Made by a program: the position numbers and the translations under genes. From Bacteroidota bacterium (lineage in GTDB: Bacteria; Bacteroidota; Bacteroidia; UBA4408), in contig JADKHO010000003.1 in the NCBI GenBank assembly GCA_016721765.1, forward strand, positions 219,039 through 283,038: a DNA stretch of 64,000 nucleotides, in the 5' to 3' direction. The notes below the pieces were generated by a model. The model had not been told where the DNA came from, ran no database searches, and saw only the letters and a program-made list of their open reading frames with translations. Positions 16,789 through 26,855 of the stretch are shown here, piece after piece (the stretch's first letter is position 1; each line of letters begins with the position of its first letter).

Positions 16789-18813
16789 ATGAAAGTTTTC
16801 AAAATCTTTACAAGTATTTCTTTGGTTCTCGCATTGTCGTTGACTGCAAGCGCTCAAAAAGGTGCATCAAAAGAGGCAGACAAAGCCTTTGACAGTTTTG
16901 AGTATTACAAGGCAATCGAACTCTATAAAAAAGCCTCTACAAAAGAGAAAAACAAGACTGCTAGAACAGAAATTTTATTTAAAACAGCCGAGTGTTATCG
17001 TTTGATTGGTGATAATAAGCAATCTGAAGTTTTTTATGCAAAAGCCATTAAGGCGAAATATGCTGATCCAATTGCACAGCTTCGATTGGCTGATGCGATA
17101 AAAGCAAATGGCCGTTACAACGATGCCATTATCGAATACGATAAATACAAAGCTTTAGTATCTAGTGATCCGCGTGGAGAGATGGGTGCAAAATCATCTG
17201 CAGAAGCACAAAAATGGAAAGATAATCCAACCCGTTTTCAGGTAAACAATTTGGCTCAAATTAATTCAGGCTCAAGTGATTTCGCGCCGACTTACATCGA
17301 TCGCAAATACAGTACTTTGTATTTTACTTCTATGCGTGAAGGCTCTGCCGGTAACGCAACGGATAATACGATTGGACAAAGCTTTAGCGATATTTACGAA
17401 GTGAAAGTGGATAAAAAAGGAAAATGGAGTACACCCACACCTATCGATAAAACCATCAATTCTCAATACAATGAGGGAGCATCTATCGTAAATAAAAAAG
17501 GTACAAAAATTTATTTTACTCGTTGCGATGTGGTAAAGAAAAAATTTATGGGTTGCCAAATTATGATGGCCGATAAAATGGGTACTGCTTGGGGAACACC
17601 TACCAACATTGTGTTAACAACCGATACATTTACAGTTGGTCATCCGGCAATCAATGTGGATGAAACTAAATTGTATTTCTCTTCTGATATGCCGGGCGGA
17701 ATGGGTGGAAAAGATTTATGGGTTAGTACTTACGATAAAGGTTCAAGAAAATGGGGTGAGCCGGTGAACATGGGCGGAAAAATTAATACCGAAGGAGATG
17801 AAATGTATCCTTTTGTGCGCGATAACGGTGATTTATATTTCGCTTCTAACGGATTAGCAGGAATGGGTGGTTTAGATATTTTTATGTGTGCTAAGAACGG
17901 AGAAAACTTTGCAGCTCCTGAAAACATGAAGTCGCCAATTAACTCTCCTGCTGATGATTTTGGATTAATTTACGAAGCAAAATCAAACAGAGGATATCTT
18001 TCTTCTGCGCGTGAAGGCGGAAAAGGCGCTGATGATATTTGGTCATTTACAATGCCTCCCTTGGTTTACAGTGTAATGGGTAAAGTGTTGGATGTGGATA
18101 GCAAAGAACCAATAGTTGGTGCAGTGGTAAAATTAATTGGCAGCGATGGCTCAAGTGTTGAACAAACGACCGATGCTAAAGGAAGCTACAACTTTGACGC
18201 AACTCCTGATGGAAAAAGATACGTTACACAAAATGTTTCTTATACCATTAGTTCAGGTATGGATAAATACCTTGGAGATAAAGGAACCTTTACTACAGTT
18301 GGCTCTGAAACAGCTCAAGTGTTTACAAAAGATTTGATGTTGAAATCCATTAAAAAAGGTCCAATTCGTTTACCGGATATTTTGTATGACCTTGCAAAAT
18401 GGGATTTAAAACCACAATATCAAGATTCTTTGAATGGTTTAATTAAAACCCTAGAAGATAATATGAATGTAACAATCGAGTTAGGTTCACATACCGATAC
18501 TCGTGATAACAATAAAAACAATGCTGTGCTTTCACAAAAAAGAGCACAATCGGTTGTGGATTATTTAATTTTGAAAGGAATTGCTGCAGATCGTTTAACA
18601 GCAAAAGGATACGGTGAAGATCGTCCTTTAATTTCTGACAAAGAAATTGCAGCTTTAAAATCAAACGAAGAAAAAGAAGCAGCTCACCAAAAGAACAGAA
18701 GAACAGAATTTAAAGTTTTGCGCGAAGATTACGTTCCAAAATTAGATCCCAATGCACCTAAGGTAGCTCCTAAAGTTCAGGACGCAAGCGGGGAAGAAGA
18801 AGACGGAGAGTAA
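16789..18813 (+). CDS. PorE-like OmpA family protein (TPR, PD40, CRD, OmpA)
   Basis: 674 residues. Signal peptide (FTSISLVLALSLTASAQ); TPR-like helices about 25-140 (KAFDSFEYYKAIELYKKAS, AECYRLIGDNKQSEVFYAKA); a PD40/WD40-like propeller about 160-425 with repeats such as TLYFTSMREG, KLYFSSDMPGGMGGKDLW and DLYFASNGLAGMGGLDIF; a carboxypeptidase-regulatory-like domain about 430-500; and an OmpA peptidoglycan-binding domain about 545-650 (ELGSHTDTRDNN, AQSVVDYLILKGI, RLTAKGYGEDRPL). This exact order and length match PorE of Porphyromonas, a T9SS component that links outer membrane to peptidoglycan. Many Bacteroidota have several paralogs of this kind, so a true PorE role is inferred. Confidence 0.85.
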   Translation: MKVFKIFTSISLVLALSLTASAQKGASKEADKAFDSFEYYKAIELYKKASTKEKNKTARTEILFKTAECYRLIGDNKQSEVFYAKAIKAKYADPIAQLRLADAIKANGRYNDAIIEYDKYKALVSSDPRGEMGAKSSAEAQKWKDNPTRFQVNNLAQINSGSSDFAPTYIDRKYSTLYFTSMREGSAGNATDNTIGQSFSDIYEVKVDKKGKWSTPTPIDKTINSQYNEGASIVNKKGTKIYFTRCDVVKKKFMGCQIMMADKMGTAWGTPTNIVLTTDTFTVGHPAINVDETKLYFSSDMPGGMGGKDLWVSTYDKGSRKWGEPVNMGGKINTEGDEMYPFVRDNGDLYFASNGLAGMGGLDIFMCAKNGENFAAPENMKSPINSPADDFGLIYEAKSNRGYLSSAREGGKGADDIWSFTMPPLVYSVMGKVLDVDSKEPIVGAVVKLIGSDGSSVEQTTDAKGSYNFDATPDGKRYVTQNVSYTISSGMDKYLGDKGTFTTVGSETAQVFTKDLMLKSIKKGPIRLPDILYDLAKWDLKPQYQDSLNGLIKTLEDNMNVTIELGSHTDTRDNNKNNAVLSQKRAQSVVDYLILKGIAADRLTAKGYGEDRPLISDKEIAALKSNEEKEAAHQKNRRTEFKVLREDYVPKLDPNAPKVAPKVQDASGEEEDGE

Positions 18814-18833
18814 TTAGTACAACTAATTTTAAT

Positions 18834-18872
18834 GCGTCCCGTTTTTCGATGAAGAACGGGACGCTTTTTTTA
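18834..18872 (+). terminator. Rho-independent terminator after the PorE-like gene
   Basis: Stem GCGTCCCGTT / AACGGGACGC with loop TTTCGATGAAG... followed by TTTTTTT. The purM ATG follows only a few bases after the T-run, so purM needs either readthrough or a promoter overlapping this site. Confidence 0.85.
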
Positions 18873-18877
18873 TATCC

Positions 18878-20086
18878 ATGACACAAGATACACGCTACAA
18901 TCAAAGGGGAGTTTCTGCATCAAAAGAAGATGTACATGCTGCCATTAAAGGTTTGGATAAAGGACTTTTTCCGAAAGCATTCTGCAAAATTGTTCCTGAT
19001 TTTTTATCGGGCGATGAAAATTCTTGCATTGTGATGCATGCTGATGGTGCTGGTACAAAATCTTCTTTGGCTTATATTTACTGGAAAGAAACCGGCGATG
19101 ATTCAGTTTGGAAAGGAATAGCGCAGGATGCAATTGTTATGAATACCGATGATTTGCTGTGTGTGGGAGCCGTGGATCATATTTTGCTCTCCTCTACAAT
19201 TGGCCGAAATAAAAACCTTATCCCCGGAGAGGTAATTGCACAACTCATTAACGGCACTGAAGAAGTATTGGCACAGCTGCGAAACTATGGAATTGGTATT
19301 CATAGTACCGGTGGTGAAACTGCTGATGTTGGGGATTTGGTGCGGACTTTAATTGTGGATTCCACTGTTGTGTGCCGCATGAAACGAGCGGATGTAATTT
19401 CGAATGATCGAATTCAAGCCGGAGATGTAATTATTGGTTTGGCTTCTTTCGGTAAAGCTAACTATGAAAATGAATACAACGGAGGAATGGGCAGCAACGG
19501 GCTTACAAGTGCACGACACGATGTGTTTGATAAGCAGTATAGAACTAAGTTTCCCGAAAGTTATGATGGAGCAGTTCCTGCCGATTTAGTGTATTCAGGC
19601 AAGCTAAAACTGACAGATGAAATTGACATTCCTGCAAGCCAGTTTCTAAATCCAGCAGGGCATTCACCTTTTAAAATTAGCGCCGGCAAATTGGTTTTGT
19701 CACCCACACGAACCTATGCTCCGGTAATGAAAAAAATTTTGGAAAAATACCGAAAGCATATTCATGGATTGGTGCATTGCAGTGGAGGCGGGCAAACAAA
19801 AGTCCTTCACTTTGTGGATAAGGTGCACATCATTAAAGATAATTTATTTGCGGTTCCACCCTTATTTAAATTAATACAAGAACAATCTCAAACACCTTAT
19901 AGCGAAATGTACAAGGTGTTTAATATGGGGCATCGAATGGAGATATACATAGCTCCCGAATATGCGGAAGAAATAATTTCGATTTCGAAATCGTTTGACA
20001 TCGATGCAAAAGTAATTGGACGTGTTGAAGCATCCGCCAAAAAGAAGCTCACTATAAAAAGCGAATTTGGCGTCTTTGAATATTGA
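18878..20086 (+). CDS. purM: Phosphoribosylformylglycinamidine cyclo-ligase
   Basis: 402 residues, AIR synthetase of de novo purine synthesis (FGAM + ATP to AIR). N-terminal YNQRGVSASKEDVHAA; ATP/substrate loop MHADGAGTKSSLAY; NTDDLLCVGA; the helix HSTGGETADVGDLV; and a C-terminal domain with GLVHCSGGGQTKVL and KVFNMGHRMEIY. Slightly longer than the E. coli enzyme (about 345), in line with other Bacteroidota versions. It starts immediately after the terminator of the PorE-like gene and is followed within 37 bases by recX, probably co-transcribed. Confidence 0.93.
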   Translation: MTQDTRYNQRGVSASKEDVHAAIKGLDKGLFPKAFCKIVPDFLSGDENSCIVMHADGAGTKSSLAYIYWKETGDDSVWKGIAQDAIVMNTDDLLCVGAVDHILLSSTIGRNKNLIPGEVIAQLINGTEEVLAQLRNYGIGIHSTGGETADVGDLVRTLIVDSTVVCRMKRADVISNDRIQAGDVIIGLASFGKANYENEYNGGMGSNGLTSARHDVFDKQYRTKFPESYDGAVPADLVYSGKLKLTDEIDIPASQFLNPAGHSPFKISAGKLVLSPTRTYAPVMKKILEKYRKHIHGLVHCSGGGQTKVLHFVDKVHIIKDNLFAVPPLFKLIQEQSQTPYSEMYKVFNMGHRMEIYIAPEYAEEIISISKSFDIDAKVIGRVEASAKKKLTIKSEFGVFEY

Positions 20087-20122
20087 TGGGCTCGTGTGCT
20101 TATTTAACTTGCCAGCAGAGGT

Positions 20123-20611
20123 ATGAATTATTCCGAAGAGCAGAAAACCAAGCGCATTACCGATCCACAACAAGCGTATTTGAAAGCACGTGGCTATTGT
20201 GCGTATCAGGAACGAAGTCAGCAGGAAGTGCGTGATAAGTTATACGAGTGGGGATTATGGAAGGAAGTGGTAGAGGAAATTTTGGTAAAATTGATAGCCG
20301 ATAATTTTTTAAATGAAGAACGTTTTGCCATTGCTTATGCCGGAGGGAAGTTCAGAATTAAAAAATGGGGAAGAAATAAAATCCGGCAAGCATTAAAACT
20401 AAAGGGGACTTCCGAATATTGTATTAAGAAAGGGATTGCTGCAATTGACGAAGATGATTACCGGGAAGTACTTCAAGCCATTTTAAGTCAGAAAGCAAAC
20501 CAGCTTAAGGAAAAAAATCCAATAAAGGCAAACTATAAGGTAGCTCAATATGCCATGAGTCGGGGGTTTGAGAGTGCATTGATTTGGGAGTTACTTGCCG
20601 TAGAAAAATAA
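20123..20611 (+). CDS. recX: Regulatory protein RecX
   Basis: 162 residues, helical, of the RecX family that caps or modulates RecA filaments during DNA repair. The N-terminal three-helix repeat is clear (AYLKARGYCAYQERSQQEVR...LYEWGL, then VEEILVKLIADNFLNEERFA), followed by KWGRNKIRQALKLKG typical of the second repeat. ATG start at 20123, 36 bases after purM. No recA is in view. Confidence 0.88.
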   Translation: MNYSEEQKTKRITDPQQAYLKARGYCAYQERSQQEVRDKLYEWGLWKEVVEEILVKLIADNFLNEERFAIAYAGGKFRIKKWGRNKIRQALKLKGTSEYCIKKGIAAIDEDDYREVLQAILSQKANQLKEKNPIKANYKVAQYAMSRGFESALIWELLAVEK

Positions 20612-20641
20612 AAATTTTACTGAACTTAGATAGGAATTAAG

Positions 20642-21790
20642 CTAGACTTGTTTTATCGTTTCTTGGATAGAGGAAATTGTTTTAGCAATAATCTCATCCC
20701 ATAAATAATGCTTTTTTACCAGCTCTCTGCTTTTTTCCTTCATGTTTTGTAGTTCCTTTGCATCCACTTTAAGTGCGGCCAATATTGCAGCTTTTATGAG
20801 TTTTGTTTTTGGAGCTGTAACAAGCCATCCGGTTTTATCCGAAACCAATTCGCTTACTGCGCCTACATCGGTAGCAATAACCGCTAATGCGGATGCCATG
20901 GCTTCTAAAATAACAGTGGGCATTCCTTCCGCAAAGCTAGGACTTATTAAGATATCGCAACTGCGAACAATTTTTTGAATTTCGGATTGATCAATGATAC
21001 TTCCATGATAAATAAGTTGATCCGATTGAATGCGTTTTTTAGTTGGAATCGGACCAATAAAATGAAATTCAAATTTTTCTTTTCCTATTAGTTGCTTCAA
21101 TACTTTATTTAATTCTTCAATCCCTTTTCTACGCTCATATCGTCCAATAAATACAAAGCGACGCACAGGTCCGGAAGCGTGAACCTTATCACTTATCCAT
21201 GCGGGCTCAAGGCCAATTGGAATTTGTTTTATTTTATTTGAAGAAATTCCTTCTTCCCGCAACAAGTTACTCAACTTCCCGCCAAGGGAATACACCACAT
21301 CTGCATTTTTAAGATTATACCGCATGGCTCCAATGAGCAATTGCTGTTGCAGTTTGGCACGCAATCCAATCGTTTTTTGGAAAGGCTCCATCCCATGAAA
21401 ATTAAGAGCAAGTGGAGGAAGTTTTTCACCCAATTTTTTAGCCTCGATAATTTTCCATCCGGTAAATCCTTGGGCATAGATGAAATCAACAGCCGCCTGT
21501 TTTTTTAAGCTACGATAAATTAATCCGGAATAGTGATAGGACTCTCGCAAATAATGTCCCGGCAATTTTGGAAAGTGTGTAAAAGGAGTTAGAATGGAGT
21601 GAATGTATTTTTTTTCTTCCTCGCTAAAAAATTCCAGTTGATGAATGTCGTAAGTATTGTTTTGAGAGAAATGGTAGAGGTCAACTTCAATTTTATTTTT
21701 TGCAAGATATTTTGCAAGATAGTACGAATGTTTTTGCATACCACCCATGGCATAAGGATAAATACCGTCTGTAAGTAAAGCTACCTTCAA
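20642..21790 (-). CDS. Glycosyltransferase family 4
   Basis: 382 residues with the GT-B fold of retaining family 4 transferases. N-terminal acceptor domain starts KVALLTDGIYPYAMGGMQKH with the Gly-rich loop; the C-terminal donor domain has FIGRYERRKGIEEL and the EX7E signature in SFAEGMPTVILEAMASALAV, then ATDVGAVSELV. It would transfer a sugar from a nucleotide sugar in cell-surface polysaccharide synthesis; donor and acceptor are unknown. It is the third gene of a unit with wecB and another transferase, starting from TTG one base after the preceding stop (TAGCTTG). Confidence 0.88.
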   Translation of the reverse strand: MKVALLTDGIYPYAMGGMQKHSYYLAKYLAKNKIEVDLYHFSQNNTYDIHQLEFFSEEEKKYIHSILTPFTHFPKLPGHYLRESYHYSGLIYRSLKKQAAVDFIYAQGFTGWKIIEAKKLGEKLPPLALNFHGMEPFQKTIGLRAKLQQQLLIGAMRYNLKNADVVYSLGGKLSNLLREEGISSNKIKQIPIGLEPAWISDKVHASGPVRRFVFIGRYERRKGIEELNKVLKQLIGKEKFEFHFIGPIPTKKRIQSDQLIYHGSIIDQSEIQKIVRSCDILISPSFAEGMPTVILEAMASALAVIATDVGAVSELVSDKTGWLVTAPKTKLIKAAILAALKVDAKELQNMKEKSRELVKKHYLWDEIIAKTISSIQETIKQV

Positions 21791-21791
21791 G

Positions 21792-22940
21792 CTAAATAAT
21801 ATTTAATTCTTGCAAAAGTATACTGTAAGCCAATTGGTTTTGAGCTGAGTTTTTGTAAAAATATTTTTTCGAAAGCTCTATTAAACGTTGTTTTTCGTCG
21901 TAAGGGCGTTTTCTTAAATTCATTTCCATTTCAGCACTCGTAACGATCCATCCGCACTTATGATGCAGCACAAATTCTGAGTAATCACCAAGGTTTTCGG
22001 AAATTAGAACAGGCAATCCTAATGCTAAATATTCGGCAAATTTGGTGGGTGATGCAACCGAGTTGGTTAGTGATTGTTCTCTAATTAACAATCCATAATC
22101 TCCCACCGATAAATACAAATTAATGAAATGATGGTCGACCCATTTTACTCTCACATTGTCTGGAAAATCGTTCTTTAGTTTGCTGACCAACTCATTTTCA
22201 TGCGTAAGAAAGAGGATTTTCACATTTGCATTTTTTCGCATTTGAGTGGCTAAAAAATCGGTCACCAAGTCAAAGGATTGCCAGCCTTGCGAAGAGCCGG
22301 AGTAAATAAGTACAATATCTTTATCTTCAAATCCAAATTCATGACGTACTGCTTTAATTTTTTCGTCGGAGAAATCGGAATGTGAAAAATTTGTAAGCAA
22401 AGTAGTTGGAATTACAACATGTTTATTATCGCTGTAGCCGAATTCTTTTTCCCAATATTCTACTAGTTTTTGCGAAACTGCAATGCGGAAATCAGCTTGT
22501 AATACGGCAATTTTTTCAGCCGGCTTAATCGAATCGCGAATGGCATCACTGGGGGTAACATCATATTCATTCCATTCGGCAAAAGTTGCTCCACGGCCAT
22601 CAAATACAACATTTTTTAATAAACGGTATTTCTTTAACGACACTCCTAAATTGGCAGCAAAGGGATTACGGCAAATGGCTGTTTTGTGCCGAAAGAAAAA
22701 GTTAAATAAAATCAGAGGCAGAATATTCCATTTCCATTTTTGAAGTGGAAATAAGGGGAGAATTATGCAGTCTTTATAAGCTTTTTTTATTTTCCTGCGA
22801 TTTTGGAAATAAACACGGGGTGAAAAAAAAGCAATTAGTTTTACGCGTGTATTATAATTTTGAGAGATGTAGCTACAGGTATCTATTACCTGACTCTGGT
22901 AAACCGATGAATAGCCGTCGTCGAGTGTTATATAAAGCAT
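21792..22940 (-). CDS. Glycosyltransferase-like protein, GT-B type
   Basis: 382 residues, second gene of the wecB unit. The C-terminal half reads as a GT-B donor domain: VLIYSGSSQGWQSFDLV, KILFLTHENELV, a DYGLLIRE stretch and SPTKFAEYLALGLPVLIS, which is where GT4 enzymes place their EX7E. The N-terminal half starts MLYITLDDGYSSVYQSQV and has a hydrophobic piece near 75-90 (ILPLILFNFFF), perhaps for membrane contact. The family match is weaker than for its neighbour, so substrate and even activity are uncertain. Its ATG overlaps the stop of wecB by one base (TGATG), so translation is likely coupled. Confidence 0.7.
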   Translation of the reverse strand: MLYITLDDGYSSVYQSQVIDTCSYISQNYNTRVKLIAFFSPRVYFQNRRKIKKAYKDCIILPLFPLQKWKWNILPLILFNFFFRHKTAICRNPFAANLGVSLKKYRLLKNVVFDGRGATFAEWNEYDVTPSDAIRDSIKPAEKIAVLQADFRIAVSQKLVEYWEKEFGYSDNKHVVIPTTLLTNFSHSDFSDEKIKAVRHEFGFEDKDIVLIYSGSSQGWQSFDLVTDFLATQMRKNANVKILFLTHENELVSKLKNDFPDNVRVKWVDHHFINLYLSVGDYGLLIREQSLTNSVASPTKFAEYLALGLPVLISENLGDYSEFVLHHKCGWIVTSAEMEMNLRKRPYDEKQRLIELSKKYFYKNSAQNQLAYSILLQELNII

Positions 22941-24037
22941 CAGTTTTTACTCAGTATTTTTATGATTCGTTCAGTTGATTTGCCATCCCAATATTTTGGA
23001 ATTTTGCCGGCTTTGTATGTTCCGTTTATGATACTGTTTATTTTTTTATCAATCACTTTTATGTCAAATGGAATTAGTTCATTTGATCCAACGCTTACGG
23101 TTATTGGTCTTTCGGTATTGGAACGTAAAGTCAAACAAGGTACTTTTAAGAATGTTGTTTCTTCTTGTATTCCGCCGCTATCGGTTATGATAAGTTTTGA
23201 TTCTTTGATGAGTTTTTGAAAACTGAAATAATCTAACGGTTCGGAAATGATTAAATTTTTATTTTCTTTTAAGCGTTGATGCAAATTAAAATACTCCATG
23301 TTATTAACAGTGCGTGGATGTATTGGAAATACAACTTTAAACTTTCTCGTAATGGTTTCAATAAGTTGAATTAATTTTTTTAGTCCTTCTTTGGAATCAA
23401 CAGTAGCCGGACGATGCATGGTCATAAGCACATATTGCCCCGGTAAAACACCAATTTTAGAAAGAATGCCGGATTTTTCAATATCCTTTTTGAAGGCTAC
23501 CATGGTATCAATCATGGTATTGCCAACCATAAAGGTATTTTGTTTTGTTTTTCCTTCGGCTAATAAGTTTTTCATCCCACTTTCTTCGGTTACAAAAAAC
23601 AAATTGCTAATTGCATCGGTGAGTATGCGGTTGTGCTCTTCCGGCATAGTATTGTCGAAACTGCGCAAGCCACTTTCCAGATGAGCTATTTTAATTCCTA
23701 ATTTGTTGGCGGTAAGTGCTGCTGCAAAAGTGGAATTTACATCGCCCACCACTATCACCCAATCAGGTGCATAGTCCAACAATACATCTTCGAGTTTATC
23801 GATAATCTCTGCCATTTGTTTATTGGCAGTATTGGGAGCAATATTTAAAAAATAATCCGGTACAAGTTTAAACTGGTCAAAAAAAACATCCGCCATTTTA
23901 GTATCGTAATGCTGACCGGTATGTACAATTTTTAATTCGAGGTTTGAAAATTTTTTCGCTTCCTGTTTAAATTGCGTAATTTTTATAAAATTAGGTCTTG
24001 TACCTATAACAATAATAATCTTCTTCTTTTTTGCCAT
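22940..24037 (-). CDS. wecB: UDP-N-acetylglucosamine 2-epimerase (non-hydrolysing)
   Basis: About 365 residues from ATG at 24037; the frame extends upstream but that would add 35 hydrophobic residues absent from the family. It interconverts UDP-GlcNAc and UDP-ManNAc for surface polysaccharide. Seen: GTRPNFIKI at the N-terminus, HTGQHYDTKMADVFFDQF, HLESGLRSFDNTMPEEHNR (catalytic/active-site block, Leu-Ser instead of the commoner Val-Glu-Ala), TMHRPATVD, and IITDSGGIQEE. First gene of a three-gene unit with two glycosyltransferases, divided from aroC by a gap that holds no recognisable gene. Confidence 0.92.
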   Translation of the reverse strand: MAKKKKIIIVIGTRPNFIKITQFKQEAKKFSNLELKIVHTGQHYDTKMADVFFDQFKLVPDYFLNIAPNTANKQMAEIIDKLEDVLLDYAPDWVIVVGDVNSTFAAALTANKLGIKIAHLESGLRSFDNTMPEEHNRILTDAISNLFFVTEESGMKNLLAEGKTKQNTFMVGNTMIDTMVAFKKDIEKSGILSKIGVLPGQYVLMTMHRPATVDSKEGLKKLIQLIETITRKFKVVFPIHPRTVNNMEYFNLHQRLKENKNLIISEPLDYFSFQKLIKESKLIITDSGGIQEETTFLKVPCLTLRSNTERPITVSVGSNELIPFDIKVIDKKINSIINGTYKAGKIPKYWDGKSTERIIKILSKN

Positions 24038-24309
24038 TTTGTTCACATAAACACATCCCATTCGAAATTCGTTTATTGCTAGGATTTTGGCAATGCAAAT
24101 CAAGAAGAAGTGCAGTGTGCCTAAACCTTCGAATAAACCCAAATGGGGTTGCGAATTTAAGTAATATTATGTTTTTAATGGCATGATTCTACTCAAAACC
24201 AATGTTTGTAGTTAACCCATTGGTTTAAAGTGAGATGTGTATTAAGATTAACGCGTTTAATTCTCCACAAAAAAATACCCCGAGGGCTAATTTTTACTTG
24301 AATGGAATG

Positions 24310-25410
24310 TTAGAATTTTAAATCACTGAGTTTAGTACTTTGGTTTCTGAGGAGATGGTCAACCAGTACCAAGGCTGCCATTGCTTCTACGATAGGAACG
24401 GCTCGTGGAACTACGCATGGGTCGTGTCGCCCTTTACCGCTAATGGTCGTTATTAATCCTTTTGAATCGACCGTTGCCTGCGTTTTCATTATGGTAGCTA
24501 CAGGTTTAAAAGCTACGCGAAACAGTATTGATTCGCCATTCGAGATGCCTCCTTGTATGCCTCCTGAGTGATTGGTAAGGGTAATAATTTTTTTTGATTT
24601 TGGAGAAGGAACAAAAAGGTCGTTGTGCTCAGAACCAAGCATACTGGCGCTCTCAAAGCCTGAGCCAAATTCAAATCCTTTCACAGCATTAATGCTCAGC
24701 ATGGCTTTTCCTAAATCAGCGTGCAGTTTATCAAACACCGGTTCTCCAAGACCCACCGGAACTTGTTCAAGGAGGCAAGAAACAACACCACCAATCGTGT
24801 CGCCTGCTTTACGCACCGCTTCAATTTTTTTCAGCATTCTTTCGGCAGTGAGCTTATCGGGGCAACGCACGCTATTCGATTCAATAAGGGTAAAATCAAT
24901 TTGATTTTTGTTTTTGGGCAATTGTATATCGCCCACCTGTGAAACGTATGCATGAATGCGAACTCCGCTTTTTGCTAAAATTAATTTAGCAAGGGCTCCG
25001 GCAACAACCCGTGTTGCAGTTTCACGCGCACTGCTTCGACCTCCTCCTCGAAAATCTCTAATTCCATATTTGGCATCATAGGTATAATCTGCATGAGAAG
25101 GGCGATATGCATCTTTAAGGTGAGAATAGTCTTTAGGCTTGCTATCTTCATTTCTAATAATGAATCCAATTGGAGTACCTGTACTTTTTCCTTCAAATAT
25201 TCCGGATAAAAAATCAACGGTATCGCTTTCTTTGCGTTGTGATACAATTTTTGATTGTCCCGGTTTTCTTCGGTTCAGTTCATTTTGAATAAAATCGAAA
25301 TCAATTTTTAATCCGGCCGGGCAACCTTCCACAACACCACCAATAGCAGTTCCATGTGATTCACCAAAGGTGGTAAGCGTAAAAATTTTACCAAAGGTAT
25401 TGCCTGACAT
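24310..25410 (-). CDS. aroC: Chorismate synthase
   Basis: 366 residues, last step of the shikimate pathway (EPSP to chorismate, needs reduced FMN). Hallmarks: N-terminal FGESHGTAIGGVVEGCPAG, RRKPGQSKIVSQRKESD, the FMN-site block RDFRGGGRSSARETATRVVAG, GFEFGSGFES, and NHSGGIQGGISNGE, then GRHDPCVVPRAVPIVEAM. Complete and of normal length. Monocistronic as far as visible; divergent from hutI with 141 bases between them. Confidence 0.97.
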   Translation of the reverse strand: MSGNTFGKIFTLTTFGESHGTAIGGVVEGCPAGLKIDFDFIQNELNRRKPGQSKIVSQRKESDTVDFLSGIFEGKSTGTPIGFIIRNEDSKPKDYSHLKDAYRPSHADYTYDAKYGIRDFRGGGRSSARETATRVVAGALAKLILAKSGVRIHAYVSQVGDIQLPKNKNQIDFTLIESNSVRCPDKLTAERMLKKIEAVRKAGDTIGGVVSCLLEQVPVGLGEPVFDKLHADLGKAMLSINAVKGFEFGSGFESASMLGSEHNDLFVPSPKSKKIITLTNHSGGIQGGISNGESILFRVAFKPVATIMKTQATVDSKGLITTISGKGRHDPCVVPRAVPIVEAMAALVLVDHLLRNQSTKLSDLKF

Positions 25411-25551
25411 AGGCAGCGAAATTAGTGAATAATTTGTTTAACAAATTGAATTTGTTTCTGTGTTTCAGATACTATCTAATTATTATATTCGGGCTGTTAA
25501 TTAGCATTGAGTATGAATTTTTATTTTCTCATTGAATCGCAGGAATAAGAA

Positions 25552-26808
25552 ATGAAACTACTGATAAAAAACATTAAATCATTAGTGCAGGTTCGGGCCG
25601 ATGCGAGTATTGTTTGCCTTAAGGGCGAAGCAATGAAATCCCTTCCCTGTATTGAGAATGCCTATCTTGCGATGGAGGATGATGTGATTGTGGATTATGG
25701 AAAAATGGAGGATTGGCCGGGAATAAGCGATTGGACAGATTTAACAGTTATTGATGCGGATAATAAACTGGTTTTTCCATGCTGGTGCGATTCTCATACA
25801 CACATTGTGTATGCCGGCACGCGTGAAGGCGAGTTTGTTGACCGCATAAATGGACTTTCTTATGAAGATATTGCCAATCGTGGCGGAGGCATACTCAACT
25901 CGGCAAAGAAGTTACATGCTGCAAGTGAAGAGGATTTGATAGAAGCTGCTATGCTTCGAATTCATCAGGTTATTCGGATGGGAACCGGTGCACTTGAAAT
26001 TAAAAGTGGTTATGGTCTTTCGGTTGATGATGAACTAAAAATGTTGCGCGTAATTAAGAAATTGAAATCCCTTACACCTATCGAAATTAAATCCACCTTT
26101 TTAGGTGCACATGCTATACCCGCGGCATACAAAGAAAATCGTAATGCCTACATTGAGTTGATAGTTGAGGAAATGTTACCACAAATAGCTGCAGAAGGCT
26201 TGGCTGAATTTTGTGATGTGTTTTGTGAAAAGGGCTATTTTACTCCGGAAGAAACCATAAAAATATTAATGGCAGGTAGAAATCATGGCTTGATTCCAAA
26301 GGTGCATGCCAATCAAATGAGTTGTTCAGGTGGAGTTCAGGCAGGTGTGAACTGTGGTGCTATTAGTGTGGATCATCTTGAATATGTGGGTGAAGAGGAG
26401 ATTAACTGTTTGCTTCAATCGGCAACCATGCCAACGGTTTTGCCGGGTGCTGCTTTCTTTTTATCTCTACCCAATCCTCCTGCACGACAAATGATTGATG
26501 CCGGCCTTCCGCTTGCTGTGGCCAGTGATTATAACCCAGGAAGTAGTCCATGTGGTAACATGAACTTTATGTTGTCGCTGCTTTGTGTGCAGTATAAATT
26601 AACTCCGGAGGAAGCCATAAATGCAGCAACCCTTAATTCGGCGTATGCGATGGGGCTTAGTGAAACGCATGGAAGTATTACAGTGGGCAAAAAGGCAAAT
26701 GTGTTTATCACAAAAGAAATACCGAGTTATAATTTTATTCCTTACAGCTTTGCTAGCGATTTAATTGAAACGGTGATAATTAACGGAGAGGTAATTGAAC
26801 TTAACTAA
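25552..26808 (+). CDS. hutI: Imidazolonepropionase
   Basis: 418 residues, third step of histidine degradation (imidazolonepropionate to formiminoglutamate). Amidohydrolase superfamily with metal-binding HTHIVYAG near residue 90, GTGALEIKSGYGL, LGAHAIP, VHANQMSCSGG, SVDHLEY, and ASDYNPGSSP toward the C-terminus; all expected ligands are present. The next gene, 47 bases downstream, encodes the enzyme that takes its product, so this is a catabolic pair. hutH and hutU are not in the window. Confidence 0.95.
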   Translation: MKLLIKNIKSLVQVRADASIVCLKGEAMKSLPCIENAYLAMEDDVIVDYGKMEDWPGISDWTDLTVIDADNKLVFPCWCDSHTHIVYAGTREGEFVDRINGLSYEDIANRGGGILNSAKKLHAASEEDLIEAAMLRIHQVIRMGTGALEIKSGYGLSVDDELKMLRVIKKLKSLTPIEIKSTFLGAHAIPAAYKENRNAYIELIVEEMLPQIAAEGLAEFCDVFCEKGYFTPEETIKILMAGRNHGLIPKVHANQMSCSGGVQAGVNCGAISVDHLEYVGEEEINCLLQSATMPTVLPGAAFFLSLPNPPARQMIDAGLPLAVASDYNPGSSPCGNMNFMLSLLCVQYKLTPEEAINAATLNSAYAMGLSETHGSITVGKKANVFITKEIPSYNFIPYSFASDLIETVIINGEVIELN

Positions 26809-26855
26809 AAGCTGAAAGAATGCTTATCTTTTTTCAGCAAAAATAAAATAGAAAA

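Noticed and set aside
22940..24142. Longer wecB start at 24142
   Set aside because: It would add 35 residues with no family counterpart before the conserved GTRPNF; the ATG at 24037 fits.
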